Below, piece after piece: positions 40,183-48,480 of a DNA stretch of 64,000 bases (positions are counted from its first letter, which is position 1; every line of letters begins with the position of its first letter). A program made the position numbers and the translations under genes. Where the stretch lies: the NCBI RefSeq assembly GCF_049800835.1, contig NZ_JBNAFU010000009.1, positions 41,554 to 105,553 on the forward strand. Reading direction: 5' to 3'. The notes under the pieces are model-generated. The model ran no database searches and had not been told where the DNA came from. It saw only the letters and a program-made list of their open reading frames with translations. Source of the DNA: Dinoroseobacter sp049800835. GTDB lineage: Bacteria > Pseudomonadota > Alphaproteobacteria > Rhodobacterales > Rhodobacteraceae.

Positions 40183-41682
40183 TCAATCGCTACTGCCGCG
40201 GCGCAGAATCAGAAGCGATGAAAAAAGCACAATGAGGATCAGGACCGTTGGGGTATCTCCCCAGCGTGCATGTGGCGGCACAGAAAGTCGCGAGGGCAGC
40301 GCCGCGTCGAGCGCGCCCGTCGTGTTTAGCGGCAACGCCTCTAGAACCCGTCCGCGCGCGTCGATCATCGCGGAGACGCCGGTGTTTGCGACCCGTATCA
40401 GCGGTAGCCCCCGTTCAATGCTGCGGAAACGCGCGATGGCGAGGTGTTGTTGCGGCCCGGCAAATCTCCCGAACCACGCGTCATTTGTGATCTGGACCAT
40501 CCAGTCGGCGCGCTGCGACAGGGTGCGCCCGAACTGTGGAAATATCGCTTCGTAGCATATCAGCGGCAAGGCGATGCCAAGCCTCCCCATATCGAGCAGT
40601 TGCGGCCCCGGTCCTGGCGCGAACCCGCCTCCTTCTCTGGCTGCGAGGCCGCGGATACCAAGCCGCGCGGCAACATTTCCGAGGGGCACGTATTCCCCGA
40701 AGGGTACAAGATGTGCCTTGTCGTAAAGTGCCTCGATCTCCCCGCGAGGCCCAATGACGGCAAGCGCGTTGGCCGGCCCGTCAAGACGCCACCGGTTTGC
40801 GCCGAGTATCACGGGGCGGCCTTGGGTAAATCGGCTGATCTGCTCCAGCAGGCTCGACGCCGACCCAAGCGGTTGAGAGATCGCAGTCTCAGGCCAGACA
40901 ATCAGATCTGCCTGTATTTCACCGGTGCTCAGCGTGAGCTGACGTTCATAGAAAACCTGAACGAATTCGGGATCCCACTTCAGGTCCTGCGCGGCGTTGG
41001 GTTGGACGAGCCTGACGAGCGGTGCATCGGAGGGCGCAGGCACCGGGGCAGTGTGGGGCAAGCCATAGACAAAAAGCGCCCCGAAGACGCCAACGAGCGG
41101 CACGGCTGCCAGGCTGCGCCTCGGCCCCTCAAGGGCAGACCACAAAGCGAGTGTGCAGGCGATGGTCATCACGGTCAGCGCGCTCAATCCGTGCAGGCCG
41201 AGAAATCGCGCGCTTTGCGCGACAGCCGTGTCGAGCCAGATGCTGCCCAACAGTGCCCAGGGGAACCCGGTCAGGACGTAGCCGCGTGCGACTTCGGCCA
41301 GTGCCAACGCCGCGGCAAAGCCCAACCTGCGGGCCGCGCCTGGGCGCAAGCGTGTGGCGAGTGCTCCGGCCGTGCCCCAGAACAGGGCCAGCCCGCCGGG
41401 CAGAAGGACAAGTGCGAATGGGGCCATCCAGCCATGCCGCACCGGATCGACCAGAAACGGTTCCACGATCCAGTGCAGGCACACGAGGAAATACCCGAAC
41501 CCGAAGGCCCATCCGAATGCCGCAGCAGACCGCCAGGCTCGCGCCTCGGAGACGGTCCAAATCCCGACGCCAAGACCGAACAGTGAAACCAGTGTCAGCC
41601 CGAACGGAGCTTGACCCAGCGCAGTCAAGCCGCCGGCAAACATCGCCAGAGCGACGCTTCTGGTCGTTGCCGACCTTGGCAT
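40183..41682 (-). CDS. lnt: apolipoprotein N-acyltransferase
   Basis: 499-residue inner-membrane enzyme adding the third acyl chain to lipoproteins. The N-terminal half has about six helices with GYFLVCLHWI and GFPWALLGSIW. The nitrilase-like periplasmic domain carries the triad: VWPETAIS (Glu), KAHLVPFGEYVPLG (Lys) and LICYEAIFPQ (Cys). WMVQITNDAWFG is also conserved. ATG 41682 or GTG 41688 are both possible. It lies between the CorC-like gene and metK, an arrangement usual in this group. Confidence 0.95.
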   Translation of the reverse strand: MPRSATTRSVALAMFAGGLTALGQAPFGLTLVSLFGLGVGIWTVSEARAWRSAAAFGWAFGFGYFLVCLHWIVEPFLVDPVRHGWMAPFALVLLPGGLALFWGTAGALATRLRPGAARRLGFAAALALAEVARGYVLTGFPWALLGSIWLDTAVAQSARFLGLHGLSALTVMTIACTLALWSALEGPRRSLAAVPLVGVFGALFVYGLPHTAPVPAPSDAPLVRLVQPNAAQDLKWDPEFVQVFYERQLTLSTGEIQADLIVWPETAISQPLGSASSLLEQISRFTQGRPVILGANRWRLDGPANALAVIGPRGEIEALYDKAHLVPFGEYVPLGNVAARLGIRGLAAREGGGFAPGPGPQLLDMGRLGIALPLICYEAIFPQFGRTLSQRADWMVQITNDAWFGRFAGPQQHLAIARFRSIERGLPLIRVANTGVSAMIDARGRVLEALPLNTTGALDAALPSRLSVPPHARWGDTPTVLILIVLFSSLLILRRGSSD

Positions 41683-41696
41683 GCGCACGGACCGCG

Positions 41697-42629
41697 TCAG
41701 TTCGCTGAGGGGGCCGGTTGTGCAGAACGTTCCGGCTGGCGCGGTCCGTTCATGCGAACCCTGATCCGTTTGATGCGACGCGCATCCGCATCGACAATCT
41801 CGAACTCGTGCCCGCCGCCATGGGAGACGACTTCTCCTCGGGCTGGCACCTTGCCCGTCAATTTGAAGACGAGACCGCCAAGTGTGTCGATTTCCTCTTC
41901 ATCCTCGCCGGTGCGGAGGCGCATGTTCAGTTCGTTCTCCAGCTCTTCAAGAGGCGCGCGCGCCTGTACCAGATAGCAGCCGGTCTTCTCCCGCGTCCAA
42001 AGGACGTCTTCGGGCTCGTCATGCTCGTCCTCGATTTCGCCGATGACCTGCTCGATCAGGTCCTCGATCGTCAGGAGGCCGTCCGTGCCGCCATATTCAT
42101 CGATCACGAGGGCCATGTGCATTCGGTCGCTCTGCATTTTCTGCAACAGAACGCCAATGGGCATGGAGGGCGGAGCGAACAGCAGGGGCCGCAGCATCCC
42201 GCGCAAAGAGAATTTGCCCGGGTTGCCGTTGAACCCATACCGCAGTGCAAGGTCCTTGAGGTGAATGATCCCGAGCGGCGTGTCCATCGTATTGCGATAC
42301 ACCGGCAGGCGGCTCATCCCGCTTTCGCGGAATGTCTCTACCAGATCATCAAGCGAAATGTCCGACGGAACGGCCACGATCTCGGCTTTCGGCACGGCGA
42401 CGTCTTCGACGCGGAGGTCGCGCAGGTTGCCCATGCCCACGGGGCCGGACTGCCCGTTGGCCTGCGGAACGCTGGCTTGGTGGTTGTCCTCCTCGGTCGT
42501 GACCGGCGGGGCGGAGGAAAAAACGGAAAAAATGCGGTTAAGTACCCCGCTGCGGGGACTCGCGTCGCTGTCGAGGGTGTCCTGCGCGCCACGCGCTGCG
42601 GGAGACGACCCATCAGAAGTATCGGACAT
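41697..42629 (-). CDS. CBS-domain hemolysin/CorC-like protein
   Basis: 310-residue protein with an acidic, low-complexity N-terminus, then two CBS domains (VPKAEIVAVPSDISLDDLVETFRESGMSRLPVYR and the second with MALVIDEYGGTDGLLTIEDLIEQVIGEIEDEHD) and a C-terminal CorC/HlyC domain (LNMRLRTGEDEEEIDTLGGLVF). It lacks the membrane CNNM/DUF21 part, so it is the short CorC type, linked to magnesium and cobalt efflux in enterobacteria. Regulation by adenine nucleotides through the CBS pair is inferred. It belongs to the phoH-ybeY-corC-lnt cluster. Confidence 0.92.
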   Translation of the reverse strand: MSDTSDGSSPAARGAQDTLDSDASPRSGVLNRIFSVFSSAPPVTTEEDNHQASVPQANGQSGPVGMGNLRDLRVEDVAVPKAEIVAVPSDISLDDLVETFRESGMSRLPVYRNTMDTPLGIIHLKDLALRYGFNGNPGKFSLRGMLRPLLFAPPSMPIGVLLQKMQSDRMHMALVIDEYGGTDGLLTIEDLIEQVIGEIEDEHDEPEDVLWTREKTGCYLVQARAPLEELENELNMRLRTGEDEEEIDTLGGLVFKLTGKVPARGEVVSHGGGHEFEIVDADARRIKRIRVRMNGPRQPERSAQPAPSAN

Positions 42630-42669
42630 GGCTCCTTTCCAAGGTAACGCCCGGAGAAAACGGGCAAGA

Positions 42670-43197
42670 TCAGTCTAGCACGGAAACCGAATATGGGTCA
42701 GCAATTCCTAAAGTTGCAAGAATTACGCGCTCCAGGGCTTCCATACGGGTCGCATCCGCGTCCGTGATGTGGTCAAAACCCAACAGATGCAGCGTTCCAT
42801 GCACAATCAGGTGGGTGACGTGGTTCTGCGCGGAAATCCCGGCTGTCTGCGCCTCGGCCATGCAGGTCTCATATGCCAACGCGAGGTCGCCCAGTTCGCG
42901 CTCCATCGGATTGTCCGGCTCCGGCAGACGCGGAAGCGCGCCGGGCACGTCTGGCGCGCGATCCTCGGCAGGCCAACTCAGGACATTGGTTGGCACGGGC
43001 TTGTCGCGGAACTCTGCGTTCAGATTTGCGATCCGGGCATCGTCACAGGCCAGCATCGACACTTCGAACGCCTCTGGCGGCAGGTTCAGCGCGGACAGCG
43101 TCGCGCCGATTGCGCGCGGGGCGAGGGACGGCAGGTTCATGGAGGCCCAACGCGGGTCCTCTACCGCAATCTCGGTCGTTGCGTCAGGCGGGGTCAT
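42670..43197 (-). CDS. ybeY: rRNA maturation endoribonuclease YbeY
   Basis: 175-residue zinc-dependent endoribonuclease for 16S rRNA 3' end maturation and ribosome quality control. The metal-binding triad is in VTHLIVHGTLHLLGFDH, and LNAEFRDKPVPTNVLSWP and ELGDLALAYE are family blocks. ATG 43197 lies inside the end of phoH (14-base overlap), indicating coupling; the frame is open further upstream. Confidence 0.95.
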   Translation of the reverse strand: MTPPDATTEIAVEDPRWASMNLPSLAPRAIGATLSALNLPPEAFEVSMLACDDARIANLNAEFRDKPVPTNVLSWPAEDRAPDVPGALPRLPEPDNPMERELGDLALAYETCMAEAQTAGISAQNHVTHLIVHGTLHLLGFDHITDADATRMEALERVILATLGIADPYSVSVLD

Positions 43198-44197
43198 CGG
43201 CGGCATAGGCCTCGATAATGCGGGCCACGAGGGCGTGACGAACAACGTCCTTTGCCGTGAAATAGTTGAAGGATACGCCCTTGACGCCCTTCAGAATGCG
43301 CTCTGCATCCCGCAGACCGGAGGTAACACCACGTGGAAGGTCAACTTGTGACCGGTCCCCGGTGATCGCCATGCGCGAGCCTTCGCCAAGACGGGTCAGG
43401 AACATTTTCATTTGCATCGTCGTCGCGTTCTGCGCCTCGTCCAGCAGTACGAAGGCATTGGCCAAGGTCCGCCCGCGCATGAAGGCGAGCGGTGCGATTT
43501 CGATCTTCTTTTCTTCGATCAGCTTTGTGACCTGCTTGCCGGGAAGGAAGTCGTTCAGCGCGTCATACAGCGGCTGCATGTACGGATCGACCTTGTCCTT
43601 CATGTCGCCGGGCAGGAACCCAAGGCGCTCGCCCGCCTCGACCGCAGGTCTTGACAGGATGATCTTGTCCACGTGCCCGCCCAAGAACAACGACACGCCC
43701 ACGGCTACGGCCAGATATGTCTTGCCGGTACCGGCGGGGCCTATGCCGAACGCCAGTTCATTCTGAAACAGCGAGGCCACATAGGCTTTTTGTGCCTCGG
43801 TCCGCGGTTCGATCGTTTTCTTCCGGGTCTTGATCTCGAACTGGCCCGGCTTGAACATTTCCATCTGGTCGCCATCCAGACCGCCGATATCCTCTTCCGC
43901 GGTGCCCAGCCGGATCAGACCATCGATATCGCCGGGTTCGGTGCCTCGTCCGGCTTCCACACGTTGATAGAGCGCGTGCAGAACGCTTTCGGCTTTGATC
44001 TGGGCCTCGGGCTCGCCATACACGGCCAGCATGTTTCCACGGCGCAGGATCTGCACGCCGAGCTGGTGCTCTATCTGGGCGAGGTTGCGGTCATACTCGC
44101 CGCACAAATCAATCAGGACGCGGTTATCAGGAAATTCTATCAGCCGTTCTGCTGGGGCCGATTGGGCGGAGGGCGGTGTGGTAGCGCTCAGGGCCAA
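43184..44197 (-). CDS. phoH: PhoH-like P-loop ATPase
   Basis: 337-residue cytoplasmic PhoH family NTPase. Walker A is GIGPAGTGKTYLAVA, Walker B is NAFVLLDEAQNAT, and GDRSQVDLPRG is the conserved downstream motif. The N-terminal segment (EFPDNRVLIDLCGEYDRNLAQIE) is the KH-like part of the YbeZ type, which partners YbeY in RNA metabolism. TTG at 44197 (LALSATTPP...) with GGAG six bases upstream is preferred; the frame is open to 44254. It overlaps ybeY. Confidence 0.94.
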   Translation of the reverse strand: MALSATTPPSAQSAPAERLIEFPDNRVLIDLCGEYDRNLAQIEHQLGVQILRRGNMLAVYGEPEAQIKAESVLHALYQRVEAGRGTEPGDIDGLIRLGTAEEDIGGLDGDQMEMFKPGQFEIKTRKKTIEPRTEAQKAYVASLFQNELAFGIGPAGTGKTYLAVAVGVSLFLGGHVDKIILSRPAVEAGERLGFLPGDMKDKVDPYMQPLYDALNDFLPGKQVTKLIEEKKIEIAPLAFMRGRTLANAFVLLDEAQNATTMQMKMFLTRLGEGSRMAITGDRSQVDLPRGVTSGLRDAERILKGVKGVSFNYFTAKDVVRHALVARIIEAYAADDPA

Positions 44198-44315
44198 GAG
44201 GATCTCCGAAAAGGAATCTGCGCCAAGCGTGCCAACTTGCCCGGACGCTGGCAAGCACGGAGTGCAGGAATTGTGGGTCGCTGCGAAAAAACCACAGGGT
44301 CTTGCGGTTTGCCGC

Positions 44316-45629
44316 TCAGGAAGTGATCAGGCGACCGGCTAGCGAATTCGCGGCGCTTTCAACGATTTCGACACTCACCAGGTCCCCGCGTTCCGCCTCA
44401 GGCGCATGCACGTGGACGGCATGCAGATGCTCGGACTTTCCGACCATCTGACCTTCGAGTCGTCCGGGTTTTTCGAACAGAACCTTGGCACGCCGACCGA
44501 CCATGCGGTTCTGGACGTCGTGTTGTTGCCGGGACAGCAGGGCCTGCAACGTCTGTAGCCGCTCATCGGCAACCTCAGTCGGCACAGCTTGCTTCTCCGC
44601 TGCGGGCGTACCGGGGCGAGCCGAGTACTTGAAGGAATAGGCCTGTCCGTATTCCACAGTCTCGACCAGCGCCATCGTGTCGGCGAAATCCTGTTCCGTT
44701 TCGCCGGGAAAGCCCACGATGAAATCGCCCGACAAAAGCAGATCGGGACGCGCGGCGCGAATACGCTCGATCAATCGGATGTAGCTTTCGGCGGTGTGCT
44801 TACGGTTCATAGCCTTCAGGATCCGGTCGGACCCGGATTGTACCGGCAGATGCAGGTACGGCATCAGCTTTTCGCAAGTGCCGTGTGCGTCGATCAGCGC
44901 GTCGTCCATGTCGTTGGGATGCGAGGTGGTGAACCGGATCCGCTCAAGCCCGTCGATTTCGGCCAGCGCCCAGATCAACCCGGCCAGACCCTTATCGTGG
45001 CCGTGATACGCATTGACGTTCTGGCCCAGCAGGGTGATTTCGCGTACGCCGCGCCCCACCAGATCGCGCGCCTCGCTCAGAACGCGCGCGGCGGGGCGGC
45101 TGACCTCGGCCCCACGCGTGTAAGGGACCACGCAGAACGCGCAGAACTTGTCGCATCCCTCTTGCACCGTAAGGAACGCTGTCGGGCCGCGCTTGGCCTT
45201 CGGGCGTGCGTTCAGGTGTTCGAACTTGTCTTCCTCGGGGAAATCGGTGTCGAGGGCTTTCGCGCCCGTTGCAGCCTTGGCCGCAAGGTCGGGCAGGCGG
45301 TGATAGGCTTGCGGGCCTACGACCAGATCGACCAGTGGCTGGCGGCGCATGATCTCTTCGCCTTCGGCCTGTGCGACGCAGCCCGCCACGCCGATCTTCA
45401 GATCCGGATTTTCGGCCTTCAGCGGCTTGAAACGTCCGAGTTCCGAATAGACCTTCTCGGCGGCCTTTTCACGGATGTGACAAGTGTTCAGCAGGATCAT
45501 GTCCGCATCTTCGACACGCGCTGTCTGGACATAGCCTTCGCCGCCCATCGCCTCTGCCATGCGCTCGCTGTCGTAGACATTCATCTGACAGCCATAGGTC
45601 TTGATGAAGAGCTTTTTCGGTTCCGCCAT
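44316..45629 (-). CDS. miaB: tRNA-2-methylthio-N6-dimethylallyladenosine synthase
   Basis: 437-residue radical-SAM methylthiotransferase modifying A37 of tRNA. The N-terminal UPF0004 domain holds three cluster cysteines (KTYGCQMN, NTCHIREKA, GVAGCVAQ). The radical-SAM motif is EGCDKFCAFCVVPYTRG (CxxxCxxC). A TRAM domain closes the protein. ATG at 45629. It is the likely first gene of the miaB-phoH-ybeY-corC-lnt-metK series. Confidence 0.97.
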   Translation of the reverse strand: MAEPKKLFIKTYGCQMNVYDSERMAEAMGGEGYVQTARVEDADMILLNTCHIREKAAEKVYSELGRFKPLKAENPDLKIGVAGCVAQAEGEEIMRRQPLVDLVVGPQAYHRLPDLAAKAATGAKALDTDFPEEDKFEHLNARPKAKRGPTAFLTVQEGCDKFCAFCVVPYTRGAEVSRPAARVLSEARDLVGRGVREITLLGQNVNAYHGHDKGLAGLIWALAEIDGLERIRFTTSHPNDMDDALIDAHGTCEKLMPYLHLPVQSGSDRILKAMNRKHTAESYIRLIERIRAARPDLLLSGDFIVGFPGETEQDFADTMALVETVEYGQAYSFKYSARPGTPAAEKQAVPTEVADERLQTLQALLSRQQHDVQNRMVGRRAKVLFEKPGRLEGQMVGKSEHLHAVHVHAPEAERGDLVSVEIVESAANSLAGRLITS

Positions 45630-45728
45630 CGCGCGCCCCTGCGGAGATAGGAAAAGATGTATCGCCGCGGTGTCTACACGGGGGGCGGCGGCGTTGCAAT
45701 CGGGCGACGGATCGGAAATGCTTCGGGC

Positions 45729-46622
45729 ATGGCGCGCGATCAGACCCAGACATTATCACACGTCGCACCCGATCTGGACACCTTCTTGCGGGCCAGCGCA
45801 GGAGGGCTGGGGGATGGGCCCGTGGCGCTGATCTTCGCCGAAGACGGGATCGAGCTGGCTTCGACGCTCCAGCATCATCTCGACAAGGGATTTCGTACCG
45901 TGGTGATGCTGGGACCAGCGGGCTTGCAACTCCCCGAAGCGCTGGCCGCGCGGATACACCGCGTCAGATTTCAACCGGGCGGGCGCGAAGCGGTCGCGGA
46001 CGCTGTCACACGGATCGCGGCGCGCCTGCCGGGGACATGGATCTACTGGGGGTACAACGCCGAGTATCTGATCTACCCCCATGCCGAGACCCGTACAGTT
46101 GGCGAGATGCTGGCGTTTCATGCCGAAGAACGGCGCGAGGGCATGATGACTTATGTGGTCGACCTTTATGCCGCCGATCTCGGAGCCGCGCCGAATGGTG
46201 TCTCGCTTGATGCCTGCTGTCTCGACAAGGCGGGTTACTACATGCTCGACAGGTATGACGGGGATGGCGCGCGCCTCGACAGGCAATACGATATCTTCGG
46301 CGGTTTGCGGTGGCGGTTCGAGGAACACGTCGCGGAAGACGCGCGCCGCATCGACCGGATCGGTCTGTTTCGGGCCAAGCCGGGGCTTACATTGCGCCCG
46401 GATTTCACCTTTTCGGATTCCGAATACAACACCGTTTCCTGTGCTTGGCACCACAACCTGACCGCAGCCATCTGTTCGTTCCGCGCCGCGAAGGCGTTGA
46501 AAGCCAATCCGGGGTCTACCCACCTGATCCCCAGTTTCCGGTGGCAGCATTCCGTGCCGTTCGAATGGTCAAGCCAACAGCTTCTGGAGCTTGGCTTCAT
46601 CGAACCCGGCCAGTGGTTCTAG
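45729..46622 (+). CDS. glycosyltransferase-2-like protein lacking the DxD motif
   Basis: 297-residue cytoplasmic protein. The middle section (TWIYWGYNAEYLIYPHAETRTVGEML, then GMMTYVVDLYAAD) resembles the Glyco_tranf_2_4/DUF23 group, in which the first part normally reads WxxxxDxDEFL. Here the acidic motif is NAEY, so the usual metal-binding Asp residues are missing. Other features include the conserved-looking CCLDKAGYYMLDRYDGDG and a C-terminal HLIPSFRWQHSVPFEW. ATG 45729 is chosen (MARDQTQTL); the frame is open from 45657. It is divergent from miaB. Function unknown; the fold assignment is tentative. Confidence 0.65.
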   Translation: MARDQTQTLSHVAPDLDTFLRASAGGLGDGPVALIFAEDGIELASTLQHHLDKGFRTVVMLGPAGLQLPEALAARIHRVRFQPGGREAVADAVTRIAARLPGTWIYWGYNAEYLIYPHAETRTVGEMLAFHAEERREGMMTYVVDLYAADLGAAPNGVSLDACCLDKAGYYMLDRYDGDGARLDRQYDIFGGLRWRFEEHVAEDARRIDRIGLFRAKPGLTLRPDFTFSDSEYNTVSCAWHHNLTAAICSFRAAKALKANPGSTHLIPSFRWQHSVPFEWSSQQLLELGFIEPGQWF

Positions 46623-46681
46623 CGCACTGAAGCAGCGATTTCGATTGCCCGATGCGGCCAAGATACGTTATGCGCGATCTA

Positions 46682-46697
46682 CCGGGCGCGCGCCCGG
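46682..46697 (+). repeat. hairpin before the mini-ORF in the yjhX leader
   Basis: CCGGGCGCGCGCCCGG is a perfect palindrome able to form a GC hairpin of six or seven pairs. It lies just upstream of a short ORF with its own ribosome binding site. Confidence 0.6.
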
Positions 46698-46710
46698 CAA
46701 TGGAGAATTT

Positions 46711-46737
46711 ATGAAAGAGACTGTCGTCTCCCGCTAA
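46711..46737 (+). CDS. candidate 8-residue leader peptide upstream of yjhX
   Basis: ATG at 46711 preceded by TGGAGAAT encodes MKETVVSR and ends TAA 46735-46737. The ORF contains a hairpin (GAGAC 46717-46721 / GTCTC 46726-46730). Its stop codon overlaps the left arm of another (AAGCTCC 46736-46742 / GGAGCTT 46752-46758). This layout is that of an attenuation or ribosome-stalling uORF. In E. coli the homologous topAI-yjhQ operon is controlled by a leader ORF (toiL), which makes the idea more plausible. It is too short to be certain. Confidence 0.45.
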   Translation: MKETVVSR

Positions 46738-46826
46738 GCTCCCGACCAATCGGAGCTTCACATCCCCCGACCTGCTGCGCGGTGCCAGCGGGGCGGTTGT
46801 TTGCGGATAAACTCCAGAGAAGACTC

Positions 46827-47084
46827 ATGAATATTTCCAAGCAGGAACAGCGTGTCCTGCATGTCCTCGCGCAAGGCGGGGCCATTCACTTTGAACGTGG
46901 CTCAAACGGCAAGGTGCGAGCCGTGTCGTGCTTGACCCGAGACGGTTACAGGCTGACCGACTGCACCTTGACCGTATTCGAACGGCTCCGCCGACGACGG
47001 CTGATCCGGTCCAGCGGCGGCCACCCATACCGCATCACGCGCGACGGGCTGCATGCCGTGCGTGCGCAACTCGACAACCGATAG
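46827..47084 (+). CDS. yjhX: YjhX/TopAI family protein (topoisomerase I inhibitor type toxin)
   Basis: 85-residue protein matching the YjhX (UPF0386) family from end to end: MNISKQEQRVLHVLAQGG at the start, LTDCTLTVFERLRRRRLI in the middle and a C-terminus VRAQLDNR identical to my recollection of the E. coli protein. E. coli YjhX (TopAI) binds and inhibits DNA topoisomerase I and is neutralised by YjhQ, a GNAT-fold protein. ATG 46827 after AGAGAAG; the frame is open to 46782. A GNAT gene follows after 9 bases, consistent with a toxin-antitoxin-like pair. Confidence 0.88.
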   Translation: MNISKQEQRVLHVLAQGGAIHFERGSNGKVRAVSCLTRDGYRLTDCTLTVFERLRRRRLIRSSGGHPYRITRDGLHAVRAQLDNR

Positions 47085-47093
47085 GGGCTGAGA

Positions 47094-47555
47094 ATGACAA
47101 ACCCTGACATCCGACCCGCCCGGGTCGAAGACATCGCGGCACTGGAGGAGGTCGTTGCGGCTGCCGATCTTTTCCCGCCGGAACTGGTCGCGGACATGCT
47201 CCGCGCAGCGCTCGCCGCTGGGCATGTTTGGCTCGTTGCCCATGCCGAGGATGTTCTGACCGGCTTTTGCCATGCCCGCCCCGAAGAGATGACGGAGGGG
47301 ACGTGGAACATGCGCGCCCTGGCCGTGCTTCCCGATCAACAGGGGCGCGGCACGGGCCGCGCGCTTGTGGCCAAGTTGGAACGTCTGTTGGTGCGGCGGT
47401 GTCAGCGCCTGCTGATCGTGGACACTTCCGATGCCTCGGCCTTTGCGGATGCGCGGGCGTTCTATCGCGCGACCGGCTATGCGCAGGTGGCCACTGTCCC
47501 GGATTACTGGGCAGACGGCGATGCGAAGGTTACGTTTGCCAAGTCCCTGGGATGA
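47094..47555 (+). CDS. GNAT family acetyltransferase (possible YjhQ-like partner)
   Basis: 153-residue Gcn5-type N-acetyltransferase. The acetyl-CoA-binding loop is VLPDQQGRGTGRALVAKLE, and ARAFYRATGYAQVATVPDYW is the usual C-terminal motif. The substrate is unknown. It lies 9 bases after yjhX, in the position of E. coli yjhQ, the antitoxin of TopAI, which is also a GNAT protein. Whether it neutralises YjhX is inference. ATG at 47094. Confidence 0.87.
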   Translation: MTNPDIRPARVEDIAALEEVVAAADLFPPELVADMLRAALAAGHVWLVAHAEDVLTGFCHARPEEMTEGTWNMRALAVLPDQQGRGTGRALVAKLERLLVRRCQRLLIVDTSDASAFADARAFYRATGYAQVATVPDYWADGDAKVTFAKSLG

Positions 47556-47623
47556 CGGACATACAAGGGCGGAGGTCACTCCGCCCTTGACCCGGGGCGG
47601 CGGCTTTGGCATCTCCCCGCGCC

Positions 47624-48343
47624 ATGACAGACCCAGCCAATCCCAAACCCGACGGTGCGCCGTGGCGCAACTTCTATGGTCGGCGCAAGGGCAAAACCCT
47701 GCGCCCCTCGCAGGAAGTCTACCTTGCAGAAGACCTTGCAGCCCTGTCGCCCGGTCCAGTGGATTGGGAGGCGAACCCGGACCGTACCCCCCTTGATCTT
47801 GCGCAGCTTTTCCAGGGCCGTCCGGTCTGGCTGGAGATCGGTTTCGGTGGTGGCGAGCACATGGTGCACCAGGCCGAAACCCATCGCGGTGTCGGGATTA
47901 TTGGCTGCGAACCGTACATCAACGGTGTTGCGATGTTGCTTGGCAAGATCCGCAAGGCGGAACTGGACAACGTGGCCGTCCACCCCGGCGACGCGCGCGA
48001 CATCTTCGATGTGTTGCCGGTCGCATCGGTGGACAAGGCGTTTCTGCTCTACCCCGATCCATGGCCGAAAAAGCGGCATCACCGGCGCCGCTTCGTCACC
48101 CCCGAGCATCTGGAACCGCTGGCGCGGGTATTGAAACCCGGCGCGGAGTTTCGCGTGGCGACGGACATCGCGGATTACGTGCGCCAGACCCTTGAAGAAG
48201 TGCCGCGCGCCGGCTTTGAATGGCTGGCAGAAGGACCTGAGGACTGGCGCGCGCCGTGGGATGACTGGATCTCGACCCGGTACGAACAGAAGGCCATCCG
48301 CGAAGGGCGCCCGCAGCATTATCTGACTTTCCGACGCCTCTGA
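47624..48343 (+). CDS. trmB: tRNA (guanine-N7-)-methyltransferase
   Basis: 239-residue SAM-dependent enzyme methylating G46 of tRNA. The SAM site is WLEIGFGGGEHMVHQAE, GCEPYINGVA follows, and LYPDPWPKKRHHRRRFV is the catalytic and RNA-binding signature of the family. ATG 47624 (MTDPANPKPDG); an ATG 18 bases upstream is less likely. Its last 25 bases overlap a small convergent gene. Confidence 0.96.
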   Translation: MTDPANPKPDGAPWRNFYGRRKGKTLRPSQEVYLAEDLAALSPGPVDWEANPDRTPLDLAQLFQGRPVWLEIGFGGGEHMVHQAETHRGVGIIGCEPYINGVAMLLGKIRKAELDNVAVHPGDARDIFDVLPVASVDKAFLLYPDPWPKKRHHRRRFVTPEHLEPLARVLKPGAEFRVATDIADYVRQTLEEVPRAGFEWLAEGPEDWRAPWDDWISTRYEQKAIREGRPQHYLTFRRL

Positions 48344-48480
48344 AGCACGGTCATCGCGGCGACCATCAAGCCGCTCAGGACCAAAGTGCGCAGTGGCAAG
48401 GGCAGGGTCCCGAGCACCGGGTCGAGCGCGAAGCTCAACCCGGTGACCAGTCCCCAGACGATCATCCAGAGTTTGATCAT
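48319..48480 (-). CDS. small two-helix membrane protein
   Basis: 53-residue hypothetical protein: MIKLWMIVWGLVTGLSFALD forms one hydrophobic segment and LRTLVLSGLMVAAMTVL a second, with a basic tail QRRRKVR. The ATG overlaps the stop of the aldo/keto reductase (ATGA at 48480-48477), so it is translated with it. The end overlaps trmB on the other strand. No family recognised. Confidence 0.65.
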   Translation of the reverse strand: MIKLWMIVWGLVTGLSFALDPVLGTLPLPLRTLVLSGLMVAAMTVLQRRRKVR

